DNA from: Legionellales bacterium UBA4759
Lineage (GTDB): Bacteria > Pseudomonadota > Gammaproteobacteria > Legionellales > Legionellaceae
DNA: 23,501 nt
Direction: 5' to 3'
Assembly: GCA_002403515.1 (NCBI GenBank)
Contig: DHHZ01000070.1
Coordinates: 1 to 23,501 of the forward strand
Shown: positions 14,361 through 22,759 of the stretch, one piece after another
Layout of the letters: the number at the start of each line of letters is the position of its first letter
Position numbering within the stretch: the stretch's first letter is position 1
Made by a program: the position numbers and the translations under genes
Notes under the pieces: generated by a model
Told to the model about the DNA's origin: nothing
What the model saw: the letters and a program-made list of their open reading frames with translations, nothing else
The model's database searches: none

Positions 14361-14753
14361 ATGTTGGTTAATTTAAAAAAAATACTCACACTGTTGTTAT
14401 GTTCATTAATTCTAACTGCTTGTGTACATCATCAAGCAGTTATTCAAAAAATTCATCCTAATAAATCTTGCTTGAATCAATGTCTCCAAGAATTTAGTTA
14501 TTGCAAAAAAATCTGCACGGATAGTTGCCCTGAATGCTGTGGGGTATCAAAATTTCATGCCTTAGAATCCTATCACCGTTATGTAAGACAGTCACATGTA
14601 CAAGGATTTTTTCCCATCAATTTATTGCAATCTTACGATGATCCACTAAAATGCAAGAAAAACAGTTGTGAATGCCAAGCTGATTATGTTTTGTGCAAAC
14701 AACATTGTACAGGTATAATAACGAAAAAGTTAAACCATAAAAAACAATGCTGA
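14361..14753 (+). CDS. Cysteine-rich lipoprotein, unknown function
   Basis: No family recognised. The 130 residues start with a lipoprotein signal peptide: hydrophobic LTLLLCSLI, then lipobox LTAC with the lipidated Cys-21. The residue after it is Val, not Asp, so outer-membrane sorting is expected. The mature part has 13 more cysteines (37, 41, 48, 52, 56, 59, 60, 98, 103, 105, 112, 116, 130), many in C-x3-C spacing, in two clusters separated by a cysteine-free stretch. This implies many disulfides or a metal site. The open frame runs upstream into ampE, but AGGA five bases before the ATG at 14361 decides the start; an ATG at 14355 is less well spaced. It follows ampE by 14 bases and precedes aceE by 39. 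Confidence 0.8.
   Translation: MLVNLKKILTLLLCSLILTACVHHQAVIQKIHPNKSCLNQCLQEFSYCKKICTDSCPECCGVSKFHALESYHRYVRQSHVQGFFPINLLQSYDDPLKCKKNSCECQADYVLCKQHCTGIITKKLNHKKQC
14691..14719 (+). promoter_or_regulatory. Candidate aceE promoter inside the lipoprotein gene
   Basis: TTGTGC (14691-14696), 17 bases, TATAAT (14714-14719). The transcript would begin near 14726, with a leader of about 67 bases. The leader carries TTAACC (14759-14764) and GGTTAA (14784-14789), which could pair and cover the GAGG ribosome site of aceE. Read from sequence only; no PdhR gene or obvious PdhR site is seen. Confidence 0.4.
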
Positions 14754-14792
14754 ATTCGTTAACCATTTAATTTATGTATATGAGGTTAAACA

Positions 14793-17459
14793 ATGACCAC
14801 ACATTTGCAAAATGATATCGATCCTATAGCTACTCAAGAATGGATTGATGCGCTTGAAAGTCTTTTAAATATTGAGGGTGACGAACGCGCTCAATTTATT
14901 ATTGATAAATTAATTGAAACTGCTCAAGAGTCTGGTGTGCAAATTAATAACACCATTCACACCCCGTATAAAAATTCCATTCTACCTCATCATGAAAAAC
15001 AAATGCCAAACGATGAGGGCCTCTTTAATCGTCTCAAAGCAATCATTCGTTGGAATGCGGTTGCAATGGTATTAAGAGCTGGGAAATATGCACCAGAGTT
15101 GGGTGGTCATATTGCAAGCTACGCATCTGCTGCCGTCCTTTATGAAATTGGCTTTAATTATTTTTATAAAGCGCAAAATGAAACCCAAAATGGAGATTTA
15201 ATCTATTTCCAAGGGCATTCTTCTCCCGGCATTTACGCACGTGCTTTCTTGGAAGGACGTTTAAGTGAAGAACAACTTGAAAACTTCCGTCAAGAAGTTG
15301 AAGCAGATGGCTTATCTTCTTACCCACATCCATGGCTTATGCCTAATTTCTGGCAATTTCCAACAGTATCGATGGGTCTTGGGCCATTACAAGCCATTTA
15401 CCAAGCCCGTTTTATGAAATATCTAGAGAATCGTGGTTTGCTCAAAGATGAAAACAGAAAGGTATGGGCGTATCTTGGTGATGGTGAAACCGATGAACCT
15501 GAATCACTAGGGGCATTATCCATTGCTGCCCGTGAAAAATTAGACAATTTAATTTTTGTCGTTAATTGTAATTTACAACGCCTGGATGGCCCTGTTCGTG
15601 GTAATGGGAAGATCATTCAAGAATTAGAAGGTATTTTTCATGGTGCGGGCTGGAAAGTCATCAAAGTCATCTGGGGAAGCCGATGGGATGCATTATTTGC
15701 CAAAGACAAGAATAAATTACTCCAAAAACGCATGCAAGAATGTGTTGATGGTGATTACCAGGCTTATAAAGCACACGATGGTGCTTATGTTCGCAAACAT
15801 TTCTTTGGAAAATATCCAGAATTATTAGAAATGGTTGCTCACATGACCGATGATGAAATTTGGCATCTCAACCGTGGTGGCCATGATCCACAAAAAGTAT
15901 TTGCAGCCTACGCTGAAGCTGTTGCGCATAAAGGGTCACCTGTTGTTATTTTGGCTAAAACCATCAAAGGCTACGGCATGGGTACTGCCGGTGAAGGTAT
16001 GAATATTACCCACCAACAAAAGAAAATGACTCTAGAGCAATTGGCTCAATTTAGAGATAGATTCAGTATTCCAATTAAAGATGAAGATTTACCGAATATT
16101 CCATTTTATAAACCAGCCCCTGAAAGCCCTGAAATGAAATATCTCATGCAACAAAGACAAAACCTTGGTGGCTTTACACCTTCTCGTGTCAATGAAGTAG
16201 AGAAATTTGAAATTCCAGAATTACGTGCGTTTGAAACGCTTTTAGGTGATTCTGGTGGTCGCGAAATGTCATCAACCATGGCTTTTGTCAGAATCCTGTC
16301 GATTTTATTGAAAGATAGCCATATTGGCTCTCGAATTGTTCCAATCGTCCCCGATGAGTGTCGTACTTTTGGTATGGAAGGATTGTTCCGACAAATTGGT
16401 ATCTACTCTCCTGTTGGTCAACTTTATACACCCGTTGATCGCGACCAGGTAATGTATTACCGTGAAGAAAAAAATGGCCAGATTCTTGAAGAAGGCATTA
16501 ATGAAGCAGGCGCATTTTGTTCATGGATTGCAGCAGCGACATCCTATAGTTCTAATCGCGTCACCATGATTCCATTTTATATCTATTATTCTATGTTTGG
16601 TTTCCAACGTATTGGTGACTTGGCATGGGCTGCTGGTGATATGCAAGCCAAAGGCTTCTTGCTTGGTGGTACTGCAGGACGTACAACCTTAGCCGGTGAA
16701 GGTCTGCAACATCAGGATGGTCATAGTATTTTAATGGCCTCGACTATTCCAAATTGTATCGTATACGATCCGACCTATGCTTATGAGCTCGCTGTTATCA
16801 TTCATGATGGTTTAAAACGTATGTATGTTAACAATGAACATATTTACTATTACATCACTGTGATGAATGAAAACTACGAACATCCTGCAATGACAAAAGG
16901 TGCAGAAGAAGGCATTATCAAAGGCATGTATTTGTTACAAGCAGCACCTGTTGATAAACGTCCACGTGTTCAATTGTTAGGTAGCGGTACAATTTTACGT
17001 GAAGTTGAAAAAGCTAAAAAACTACTCAATGATGACTTCAATGTCAGTGCTGATGTTTGGAGCGTGACAAGCTTTAGCGAACTACGCCGTGAAGCATTGG
17101 ATATCGAACGTCACAACCGCATGCATTCACAAGCCAACACCAAAGTCAGCTATGTCACTAGCCAACTTGAAAAAACTACTGGTCCTATCATTGCAGCAAC
17201 GGACTACATGCGATTGGTTGCTGAACAAATTCGACCTTTCATTGGTCAACGTGATTACGTGACTCTTGGAACAGATGGTTATGGCCGAAGTGATACGCGC
17301 GAACGTTTAAGATATTTCTTTGAAGTTAATGCTCATTTTATAGTAATTGCAGCCCTTGATAGTTTAGTAAAACAAGGTCAATTGCCGAAAAAAGTTCTTA
17401 AAGATGCTTTTGAAAAATATGGCATTAACCCACATAAACCTAATCCTGTGACACAATAA
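14793..17459 (+). CDS. aceE: Pyruvate dehydrogenase E1 component AceE
   Basis: Thiamine-diphosphate enzyme that decarboxylates pyruvate and passes the acetyl group to the lipoyl arms of E2, in the cytoplasm. The 888 residues match the homodimeric gammaproteobacterial form (E. coli 887). The ThDP/Mg motif runs from GDGETDEPE at 229 to NCNLQRLDG ending at 266. Further hallmarks are GHSSPGIYARAFLEGRL, FGMEGLFRQIGIYSP, GINEAGAF and TLGTDGYGRSDTRE near the end. The ribosome site GAGG precedes the ATG. aceF follows after 17 bases and lpdA after that, giving a complete complex in one unit. The lipoprotein gene 39 bases upstream leaves little space, so transcription may also read through from the antiporter unit. 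Confidence 0.98.
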   Translation: MTTHLQNDIDPIATQEWIDALESLLNIEGDERAQFIIDKLIETAQESGVQINNTIHTPYKNSILPHHEKQMPNDEGLFNRLKAIIRWNAVAMVLRAGKYAPELGGHIASYASAAVLYEIGFNYFYKAQNETQNGDLIYFQGHSSPGIYARAFLEGRLSEEQLENFRQEVEADGLSSYPHPWLMPNFWQFPTVSMGLGPLQAIYQARFMKYLENRGLLKDENRKVWAYLGDGETDEPESLGALSIAAREKLDNLIFVVNCNLQRLDGPVRGNGKIIQELEGIFHGAGWKVIKVIWGSRWDALFAKDKNKLLQKRMQECVDGDYQAYKAHDGAYVRKHFFGKYPELLEMVAHMTDDEIWHLNRGGHDPQKVFAAYAEAVAHKGSPVVILAKTIKGYGMGTAGEGMNITHQQKKMTLEQLAQFRDRFSIPIKDEDLPNIPFYKPAPESPEMKYLMQQRQNLGGFTPSRVNEVEKFEIPELRAFETLLGDSGGREMSSTMAFVRILSILLKDSHIGSRIVPIVPDECRTFGMEGLFRQIGIYSPVGQLYTPVDRDQVMYYREEKNGQILEEGINEAGAFCSWIAAATSYSSNRVTMIPFYIYYSMFGFQRIGDLAWAAGDMQAKGFLLGGTAGRTTLAGEGLQHQDGHSILMASTIPNCIVYDPTYAYELAVIIHDGLKRMYVNNEHIYYYITVMNENYEHPAMTKGAEEGIIKGMYLLQAAPVDKRPRVQLLGSGTILREVEKAKKLLNDDFNVSADVWSVTSFSELRREALDIERHNRMHSQANTKVSYVTSQLEKTTGPIIAATDYMRLVAEQIRPFIGQRDYVTLGTDGYGRSDTRERLRYFFEVNAHFIVIAALDSLVKQGQLPKKVLKDAFEKYGINPHKPNPVTQ

Positions 17460-17476
17460 TAAAAGGACAGAATTCT

Positions 17477-19057
17477 ATGGAACATTTGATTAAAGTCCCT
17501 GACATCGGTAGTAGTAACCCTGTCGATGTCATTGAAATTCTGGTAAAAGTAGGCGATGTGATTGCTATCGATACGCCACTCATCACTTTAGAATCTGACA
17601 AAGCTAGCATGGAAATCCCTTCTTCTGAAGCAGGTGTTGTAAAATCCATTCAGGTAAAGGTTGGTGACAAAGTTAAAATGGGCGATTCTATTTTAACTAT
17701 TGATGTGCAAAGTACTGAAACGCCAAAACCATCAGAACCAAGCGCTACTCCTGAAACTCCAATTGCACAAGCGCCAAAAATAGCTGAACCTATCAGCACA
17801 AGCGTCACAGAAGAAAGCATCTGTGTTCCTGATATTGGCAGCTCTAATGCAGTTGATGTGATTGAAATCATGGTCAAAGTAGGCGACAGCATCGATGTTG
17901 ATACCCCATTAATTACTCTGGAATCTGACAAAGCCAGCATGGAAATTCCATCGCCCAAAGCAGGTGTTATCAAAAGTATTGCTGTGAAAATTGGTGATAA
18001 AGTTAATCAGGGCTCACATATTCTAATGCTTGCTACAACAACACCATCTGCTACTGCTGAAGAAAAACCTGCTCCAGCACCATCGATTGCAAGCCCTGCG
18101 CCAGCAGCTCAAGCAATCGTTACACCACAGGCAGTTGAAGTCGTTTCTTCAAGCACAAGTATTTTAGCAGGCCCTGCGGTACGTCGACTGGCGCGCGTAT
18201 TGGGTGTAGATTTAAACCAAGTGTCTGGTACTGGTAAAAAAGCACGAATTCAATTAGAAGACGTGGAAAAATATGTCAAGCAACGTCTTCAACAACCAGC
18301 GTCTACTTCAGGAAATGGTTTTTCATTACCTGTTGCACAAGATATTGATTTTTCTATTTTTGGCGACATTGAAAAACAAGAACTGAGTAAAATCAAAAAA
18401 TTAAGCGGTCAAAACCTCCATCGTGCATGGTTACAAATTCCACATGTGACACAGTTTGATGAAGCAGACATTACCAATTTAGAAAGTTTTAGAAAAGAAC
18501 AAACCGCGTTGCTTGAAAAAGAAGGCGTTAAGTTAACAATTTTAGCCTTCATTACCAAAGCAGTCAGTCGAGCCTTACTACAATTTCCTGAATTTAATTC
18601 ATCATTATCAGCCGATGGTCAAACCTTAATATTAAAAAAATACGTTAATATTGGTATTGCCGTTGATACTCCTCAAGGTTTGGTTGTCCCAGTTATTCGA
18701 AATGTGGAAAAACTATCGATTAAAGAAATTGCATTGGCCATGGCTGATTTAAGTCAAAAAGCTCGTAAAAAAGCATTACTGCCAAGTGATATGACTGGAG
18801 GTACCTTCACGATTTCAAGCCTAGGCGGAATCGGTGGAACCGCATTTACCCCCATAGTTAACCACCCTGAAGTTGCCATTCTTGGTGTATCTAAATCATC
18901 GATTAAACCTGTTTACGAAAATAATCAATTTGTACCACGTTTGATGCTTCCATTATCGCTCTCTTATGATCATCGAGTCATTGATGGAGCACAAGGTGCA
19001 AGATTTACTCGTTATTTATCTGAATTATTAAGCGATATTCGCAAAATTATGCTTTAA
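17477..19057 (+). CDS. aceF: Dihydrolipoyl acetyltransferase AceF (two lipoyl domains)
   Basis: E2 core of pyruvate dehydrogenase, moving the acetyl group from lipoamide to CoA. Domains in the 526 residues: lipoyl 1 (about 3-78, Lys-42 in ESDKASMEIP), a Pro/Ala/Thr linker, lipoyl 2 (about 113-188, Lys-152 in the same motif), a second Ala/Pro linker, the E1/E3-binding domain (about 229-267, AGPAVRRLARVLGVDL), and the catalytic domain from about 300. The active-site motif is SYDHRVIDGAQGA, with His-499 and Asp-503. E. coli has three lipoyl domains, but two are common in other gammaproteobacteria. The lipoyl domains are near copies at a 110-residue interval. AAGGA precedes the ATG; lpdA follows after 16 bases. 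Confidence 0.98.
   Translation: MEHLIKVPDIGSSNPVDVIEILVKVGDVIAIDTPLITLESDKASMEIPSSEAGVVKSIQVKVGDKVKMGDSILTIDVQSTETPKPSEPSATPETPIAQAPKIAEPISTSVTEESICVPDIGSSNAVDVIEIMVKVGDSIDVDTPLITLESDKASMEIPSPKAGVIKSIAVKIGDKVNQGSHILMLATTTPSATAEEKPAPAPSIASPAPAAQAIVTPQAVEVVSSSTSILAGPAVRRLARVLGVDLNQVSGTGKKARIQLEDVEKYVKQRLQQPASTSGNGFSLPVAQDIDFSIFGDIEKQELSKIKKLSGQNLHRAWLQIPHVTQFDEADITNLESFRKEQTALLEKEGVKLTILAFITKAVSRALLQFPEFNSSLSADGQTLILKKYVNIGIAVDTPQGLVVPVIRNVEKLSIKEIALAMADLSQKARKKALLPSDMTGGTFTISSLGGIGGTAFTPIVNHPEVAILGVSKSSIKPVYENNQFVPRLMLPLSLSYDHRVIDGAQGARFTRYLSELLSDIRKIML
17489..18031 (+). repeat. Duplicated lipoyl domain within aceF
   Basis: Codons 5-75 and 115-185 are copies with a 330-base period. The best-conserved block, encoding TPLITLESDKASMEIPS, is nearly identical at DNA level around 17569-17622 and 17899-17952. 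This is an ordinary domain duplication, but recent or homogenised enough to be a site for recombination. Confidence 0.85.
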
Positions 19058-19073
19058 ATTGTAAGGAATTATT

Positions 19074-20495
19074 ATGAGTTCTGAGATTCAAACCGATATT
19101 ATTGTTATTGGCAGTGGCCCTGGTGGTTATACTGCAGCATTTAGGGCTGCAGATTTAGGCAAAAAAGTTGTTTTAGTAGAAAAATTTTCATCGCTTGGTG
19201 GTGTATGTCTTAATGTGGGATGTATCCCATCAAAAGCTTTACTTCATACCGCTCAAGTCCTCGATGAAACTAAAGAAATGGGTAGTATAGGTATTGAATT
19301 TGGCCCCGTAAAAATTGATGCTAAAAAATTAAAAGAGTCCAAAGACAATGTGGTTAAGAAATTAACCGGTGGCCTAACCATGCTTGCAAAACAACGCCAA
19401 GTGACTGTTATTCAAGGTGTTGCACATTTTACTGGTCCTAAAACCATTGAAATCAGTGGGGAAAAAGGCAAGCAAGTTGTTCATTTTGAACAAGCAATCA
19501 TTGCTGCAGGTAGTGAGTCTGTTACATTCCCATTCATTCCAGAAGACCCAAGAATTTTCAGCTCAACAGGCGCACTGGAATTGCGTGATATCAAAGGCCA
19601 TTTAATGGTATTGGGTGGCGGAATCATTGGACTTGAAATGGCCACCGTTTACCGTTCTTTAGGTGCTGAAGTGACCGTTGTTGAATTTATGGATCAGCTC
19701 ATTCCATCTGCTGATGCGGATTTGGTCAATGTATTACAAAAACGCATGCAGAAAAAAGGCATTGAATTTTGTCTGAAAACCAAAGCAACAAAAATTGAAG
19801 CGAAAAAAGATGGTTTGTATGTCACGCTCGAAGGTGAACATGCAACCAAAGAACCTCGTAAATTTGATCAAATTCTTGTAGCTGTTGGTCGTCGCCCTAA
19901 TGGTGACAAAGTAGGTGCAGACAAAGCTGGCGTCAAAGTTGATGATCGTGGATTCATCGCTGTTGATAATCAAATGCGCACCAACATTCCTCATATATTT
20001 GCTATTGGTGATTTGGTTGGACAACCTATGTTAGCTCATAAAGCAGTGGCACAAGGGAAACTAGCTGCTGAAGTAGCCTGTGGTATGAAGCACTTTTTTG
20101 ACCCTAAAACCATACCGAGTGTTGCGTATACCGATCCTGAATTGGCATGGGCTGGTCTTAATGAAAAAGACGCTAAGGCGCAAAATATTGCTTATGAAAA
20201 AGCGGTATTTCCATGGGCAGCAAGTGGCCGTGCCTTGAGCATGCATCGTGAAGAGGGTCTTACCAAATTATTATTCTGCCCTGATACCAAACGTATTCTT
20301 GGTGCAGGTATTGTAGGTATGAATGCTGGTGAATTGCTTGCTGAAGCATGTCTTGCAATTGAGATGGAATGTGATGTTGAAGATATCGCATTAACCATTC
20401 ATGCACACCCTACCCTTTCGGAAACCGTTGCTCAAGCGGCAGAAATGTTTGCTGGTTCGATTACCGACTTGTATATTCCTAAAAAGAAAAAATAA
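19074..20495 (+). CDS. lpdA: Dihydrolipoyl dehydrogenase LpdA
   Basis: FAD enzyme (E3) that reoxidises dihydrolipoamide with NAD+, for pyruvate dehydrogenase and usually also 2-oxoglutarate dehydrogenase and the glycine cleavage system. The 473 residues (E. coli 474) show the FAD dinucleotide fold IGSGPGGYTAA at 12-22 and the redox disulfide GGVCLNVGCIPSKALL with Cys-45 and Cys-50. The NAD fold is LGGGIIGLEMATVYRSLG, followed by the second FAD block AIGDLVGQPMLAHKA. The catalytic dyad in HAHPTLSETV is His-445 and Glu-450. The tail ends in four lysines. AAGGA lies before the ATG. Last gene of aceEF-lpdA, followed by a strong hairpin. Confidence 0.98.
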   Translation: MSSEIQTDIIVIGSGPGGYTAAFRAADLGKKVVLVEKFSSLGGVCLNVGCIPSKALLHTAQVLDETKEMGSIGIEFGPVKIDAKKLKESKDNVVKKLTGGLTMLAKQRQVTVIQGVAHFTGPKTIEISGEKGKQVVHFEQAIIAAGSESVTFPFIPEDPRIFSSTGALELRDIKGHLMVLGGGIIGLEMATVYRSLGAEVTVVEFMDQLIPSADADLVNVLQKRMQKKGIEFCLKTKATKIEAKKDGLYVTLEGEHATKEPRKFDQILVAVGRRPNGDKVGADKAGVKVDDRGFIAVDNQMRTNIPHIFAIGDLVGQPMLAHKAVAQGKLAAEVACGMKHFFDPKTIPSVAYTDPELAWAGLNEKDAKAQNIAYEKAVFPWAASGRALSMHREEGLTKLLFCPDTKRILGAGIVGMNAGELLAEACLAIEMECDVEDIALTIHAHPTLSETVAQAAEMFAGSITDLYIPKKKK

Positions 20496-20503
20496 TGCTT
20501 TTG

Positions 20504-20532
20504 GGCAACAAATGAATCTATCATTTGTTGCC
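20504..20532 (+). terminator. Hairpin after lpdA
   Basis: GGCAACAAATGA and TCATTTGTTGCC form a perfect 12-base-pair stem with a 5-base loop (ATCTA), 8 bases after the lpdA stop. No T run follows (TATCTC), so it may act as a Rho-assisted end or a 3' protector rather than a classical intrinsic terminator. Confidence 0.6.
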
Positions 20533-20550
20533 TATCTCATCACACATTGG

Positions 20551-20580
20551 TTGTTCATTTTAAATTCATCGTGATATAAT
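20551..20580 (+). promoter_or_regulatory. Promoter of the 24-residue-repeat protein gene
   Basis: TTGTTC (20551-20556), 18 bases, and a perfect TATAAT (20575-20580), with TG placed to form an extended -10 (TGATATAAT). It ends 31 bases before the ATG at 20612. The -35 equals that of the mnmA promoter, suggesting ordinary housekeeping expression. Confidence 0.6.
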
Positions 20581-20611
20581 TCTTTCATTTTTATTTCATC
20601 AACATCACAAC

Positions 20612-22759
20612 ATGTTTAATTTCATAAAAATTCATCCCAATTCCAATTTGCACTATGTTCTCCCTACCGCCACTTTGCAAGAAACCATTACCGAAATTGA
20701 GTTAATTAGACCCTATAATCAATTATTGCTATCGACAAGCTGGAATCAAGATGAACTTTCAGTAATTATGAAAAATGTGCCACAGGATGTGGGCTTATTA
20801 ATCCCTGCTAATATCAATATCAAAACGCTAAAATCAGCACTTGTGTATTTAAATCCTTTTCGAAATATCCATTTCGATCATAATTTTACTCATCAAGAAC
20901 AAATAAGTATTCTTGAATCTTTACCTGCTGGTGTGAAATTTATTTTACCCACACACCAAACCGAGTCTGAACAAATCGCCTTGCTGCAGAATCTACCCCC
21001 TTATACTATTGTTGCTTGCAGCAATCCCAAAATTACAAATGGACTACTATCGCTTATTCTTGATAATTTAAATGTGCATTGTATTTTGGAAATTCATGAA
21101 TCTTGGTCCAATTCCGTGGTTAAAACCATCATGCAAAATATCCCTGAAAACCGCGGCATTGTTTACCAAGATTATAACGATAAAGATTATTTAAATTTGC
21201 TTAGAGCTCTTCCACCTGGAAGAATCTTTGCCTTGCACAACAAGATTCCACAATTGGTTTTAGATAAGGCCCTAAAAAACGTTCCTATCGGCACCATCAT
21301 TTACACACCAGATATCAGTAATTTCCAACATCTTGAACATTTGTACCATAGTCTTCACATGGGAAATATTTTACATATACACCATGAAAATATGGTTGCA
21401 TTATTAGATGGCCTCAATGAGTTTATTGGTGTTCAGTTTTCTCCCCATTTTGAACCTGAGCGCCTATTGCAGTTGGTTAGAAATTTTAGTGACAATAATT
21501 TCTATGTTGCACACCCTCAAGAAGAATTATCAAGAATTGAACTGGTATTAGATTGTTTACCTGATGATTGTGGTTTTAGCCCATCTTCAAATACTACTGA
21601 AGAACTATGGTGTCATCTTTGTGCATACCTCTCACCCAATCATTGGATAATGCCAGCATTAACCCTCAATGAAAGAGAAATCATCAGTGGTTTAAAATAT
21701 CTTAAACCTTTCACACAAATCATTTTTGACCCACAAACATTGGGCGACATTCAAATAGCTGTTCTTCAAAATTTACCAATCAATGTCATCTTTACACCCC
21801 ATCCGCAAATAGAATTTATACATTTGTTGTCTAATCTAGAACATTTAAATTCCCTGGCCATTTACATGCCTTTAATTGAAGATACTTACCCTAATAGCTA
21901 TATCATAGATAGTTTAGATATGCTCAATCCAGAGGCTATTTTTATGCCCAATTTGGGAATGGATGACGATATCCTCATCTATCTTCTGGAGGGATTAAGA
22001 GTCAATGCTTTGTTCATGCCACATCCTGATATCTTTGAAGATAGTCTATTTAATATTCTGTATCAATTACCAGAACACATTCGTTATGTACCTAATCACG
22101 CCATTGATATTGAAACCAATATTCAAGCCATTGGATATCTTTTTGAAAATGCTTGCATCACCTTTCATCCCCAAAACAGTCCTTCTTATGCAAGGCAATT
22201 GATGTCGTACTTTCATCCCGCACATGAGGTGCAATTACATCGCTTAACACCTTGCGAACTTTATCAATCACTTGAAGTACGTTTTTTTCATAACAAAGAA
22301 ATAAGCCTAAACGATACCAGATTTATTCATCTCAATGAGCCATTAGACGAAGCTTTAAGCATTATTGGGACGCTGAAAGAGTTTGCAACCTATGAGCCAC
22401 ACTATAGTCTTTCTTTAGACCTCATGCTTGAATGCCTAAAAATTTGTCCGAAAAAAACCATTTTAAAGCCTCATGTCAGAATGCCATCGAGCATCCTATT
22501 TCAATTATTAAGCGCTATGCCAACACATATGATATTTTCACCACACATCAACTTGCCTGTGGAAAAAGTTCTTGAAGCTTTGGATTATGTTCCAGCAGAT
22601 TGCCATGTCTATGCAAACTTACAAACACCTTTATTTCTCTCAAGAAATACTCGAATATCGGCAATATATGTAACACACCCTCATGAAGTTGAAGAATTTC
22701 TTAATTTTGAGGATTCAGCGGAGTCAATGACTCAAAAGCCATTAGCAAATCGTCCGTAA
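20612..22759 (+). CDS. Large solenoid-like protein of about 27 repeats of 24 residues, unknown function
   Basis: No known family recognised. The 715 residues divide from residue 22 to about 672 into 27 consecutive units, 19 of them exactly 24 residues long and the rest 21-30. A unit reads: variable polar start, I/L-x-x-L-x-x-LP (or LN, IP), three or four variable residues, a hydrophobic run such as IIF, VKF or ALF, then x-P-H/N. Examples are ILESLPAGVKFILPTH (98 on), AVLQNLPINVIFTPHPQ and LLSAMPTHMIFSPH. This suggests helix-turn-strand units stacked into an alpha/beta solenoid, recalling leucine-rich repeats but without their LxxLxLxxN core. There is no signal peptide, membrane segment or catalytic motif. 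The tail (about 690-715) is glutamate-rich. Own promoter, no Shine-Dalgarno sequence; its 3' end overlaps the convergent ugpQ by 59 bases. A role in protein binding or as a secreted effector is inference. Confidence 0.85.
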   Translation: MFNFIKIHPNSNLHYVLPTATLQETITEIELIRPYNQLLLSTSWNQDELSVIMKNVPQDVGLLIPANINIKTLKSALVYLNPFRNIHFDHNFTHQEQISILESLPAGVKFILPTHQTESEQIALLQNLPPYTIVACSNPKITNGLLSLILDNLNVHCILEIHESWSNSVVKTIMQNIPENRGIVYQDYNDKDYLNLLRALPPGRIFALHNKIPQLVLDKALKNVPIGTIIYTPDISNFQHLEHLYHSLHMGNILHIHHENMVALLDGLNEFIGVQFSPHFEPERLLQLVRNFSDNNFYVAHPQEELSRIELVLDCLPDDCGFSPSSNTTEELWCHLCAYLSPNHWIMPALTLNEREIISGLKYLKPFTQIIFDPQTLGDIQIAVLQNLPINVIFTPHPQIEFIHLLSNLEHLNSLAIYMPLIEDTYPNSYIIDSLDMLNPEAIFMPNLGMDDDILIYLLEGLRVNALFMPHPDIFEDSLFNILYQLPEHIRYVPNHAIDIETNIQAIGYLFENACITFHPQNSPSYARQLMSYFHPAHEVQLHRLTPCELYQSLEVRFFHNKEISLNDTRFIHLNEPLDEALSIIGTLKEFATYEPHYSLSLDLMLECLKICPKKTILKPHVRMPSSILFQLLSAMPTHMIFSPHINLPVEKVLEALDYVPADCHVYANLQTPLFLSRNTRISAIYVTHPHEVEEFLNFEDSAESMTQKPLANRP
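20675..22627 (+). repeat. Protein-level tandem repeat array (24 codons per unit)
   Basis: About 27 units with a basic period of 72 bases. The register was found by aligning the LP and P-H positions of the translated protein. At DNA level the copies have diverged beyond recognition, so the array is old and under selection for structure, not a slipping microsatellite. Off-length units occur at residues 190-212 (23), 261-281 (21), 402-427 (26), 428-450 (23), 451-475 (25), 548-577 (30), 578-599 (22) and 648-672 (25). Confidence 0.8.

Noticed and set aside
20675..22627. Calling the repeats leucine-rich, FNIP or IpaH-type
   Set aside because: Leucine and LP are frequent and the length fits, but the LxxLxLxxN or LPxxLxxLxV core is absent and the strand comes after LP with a Pro-His end instead.
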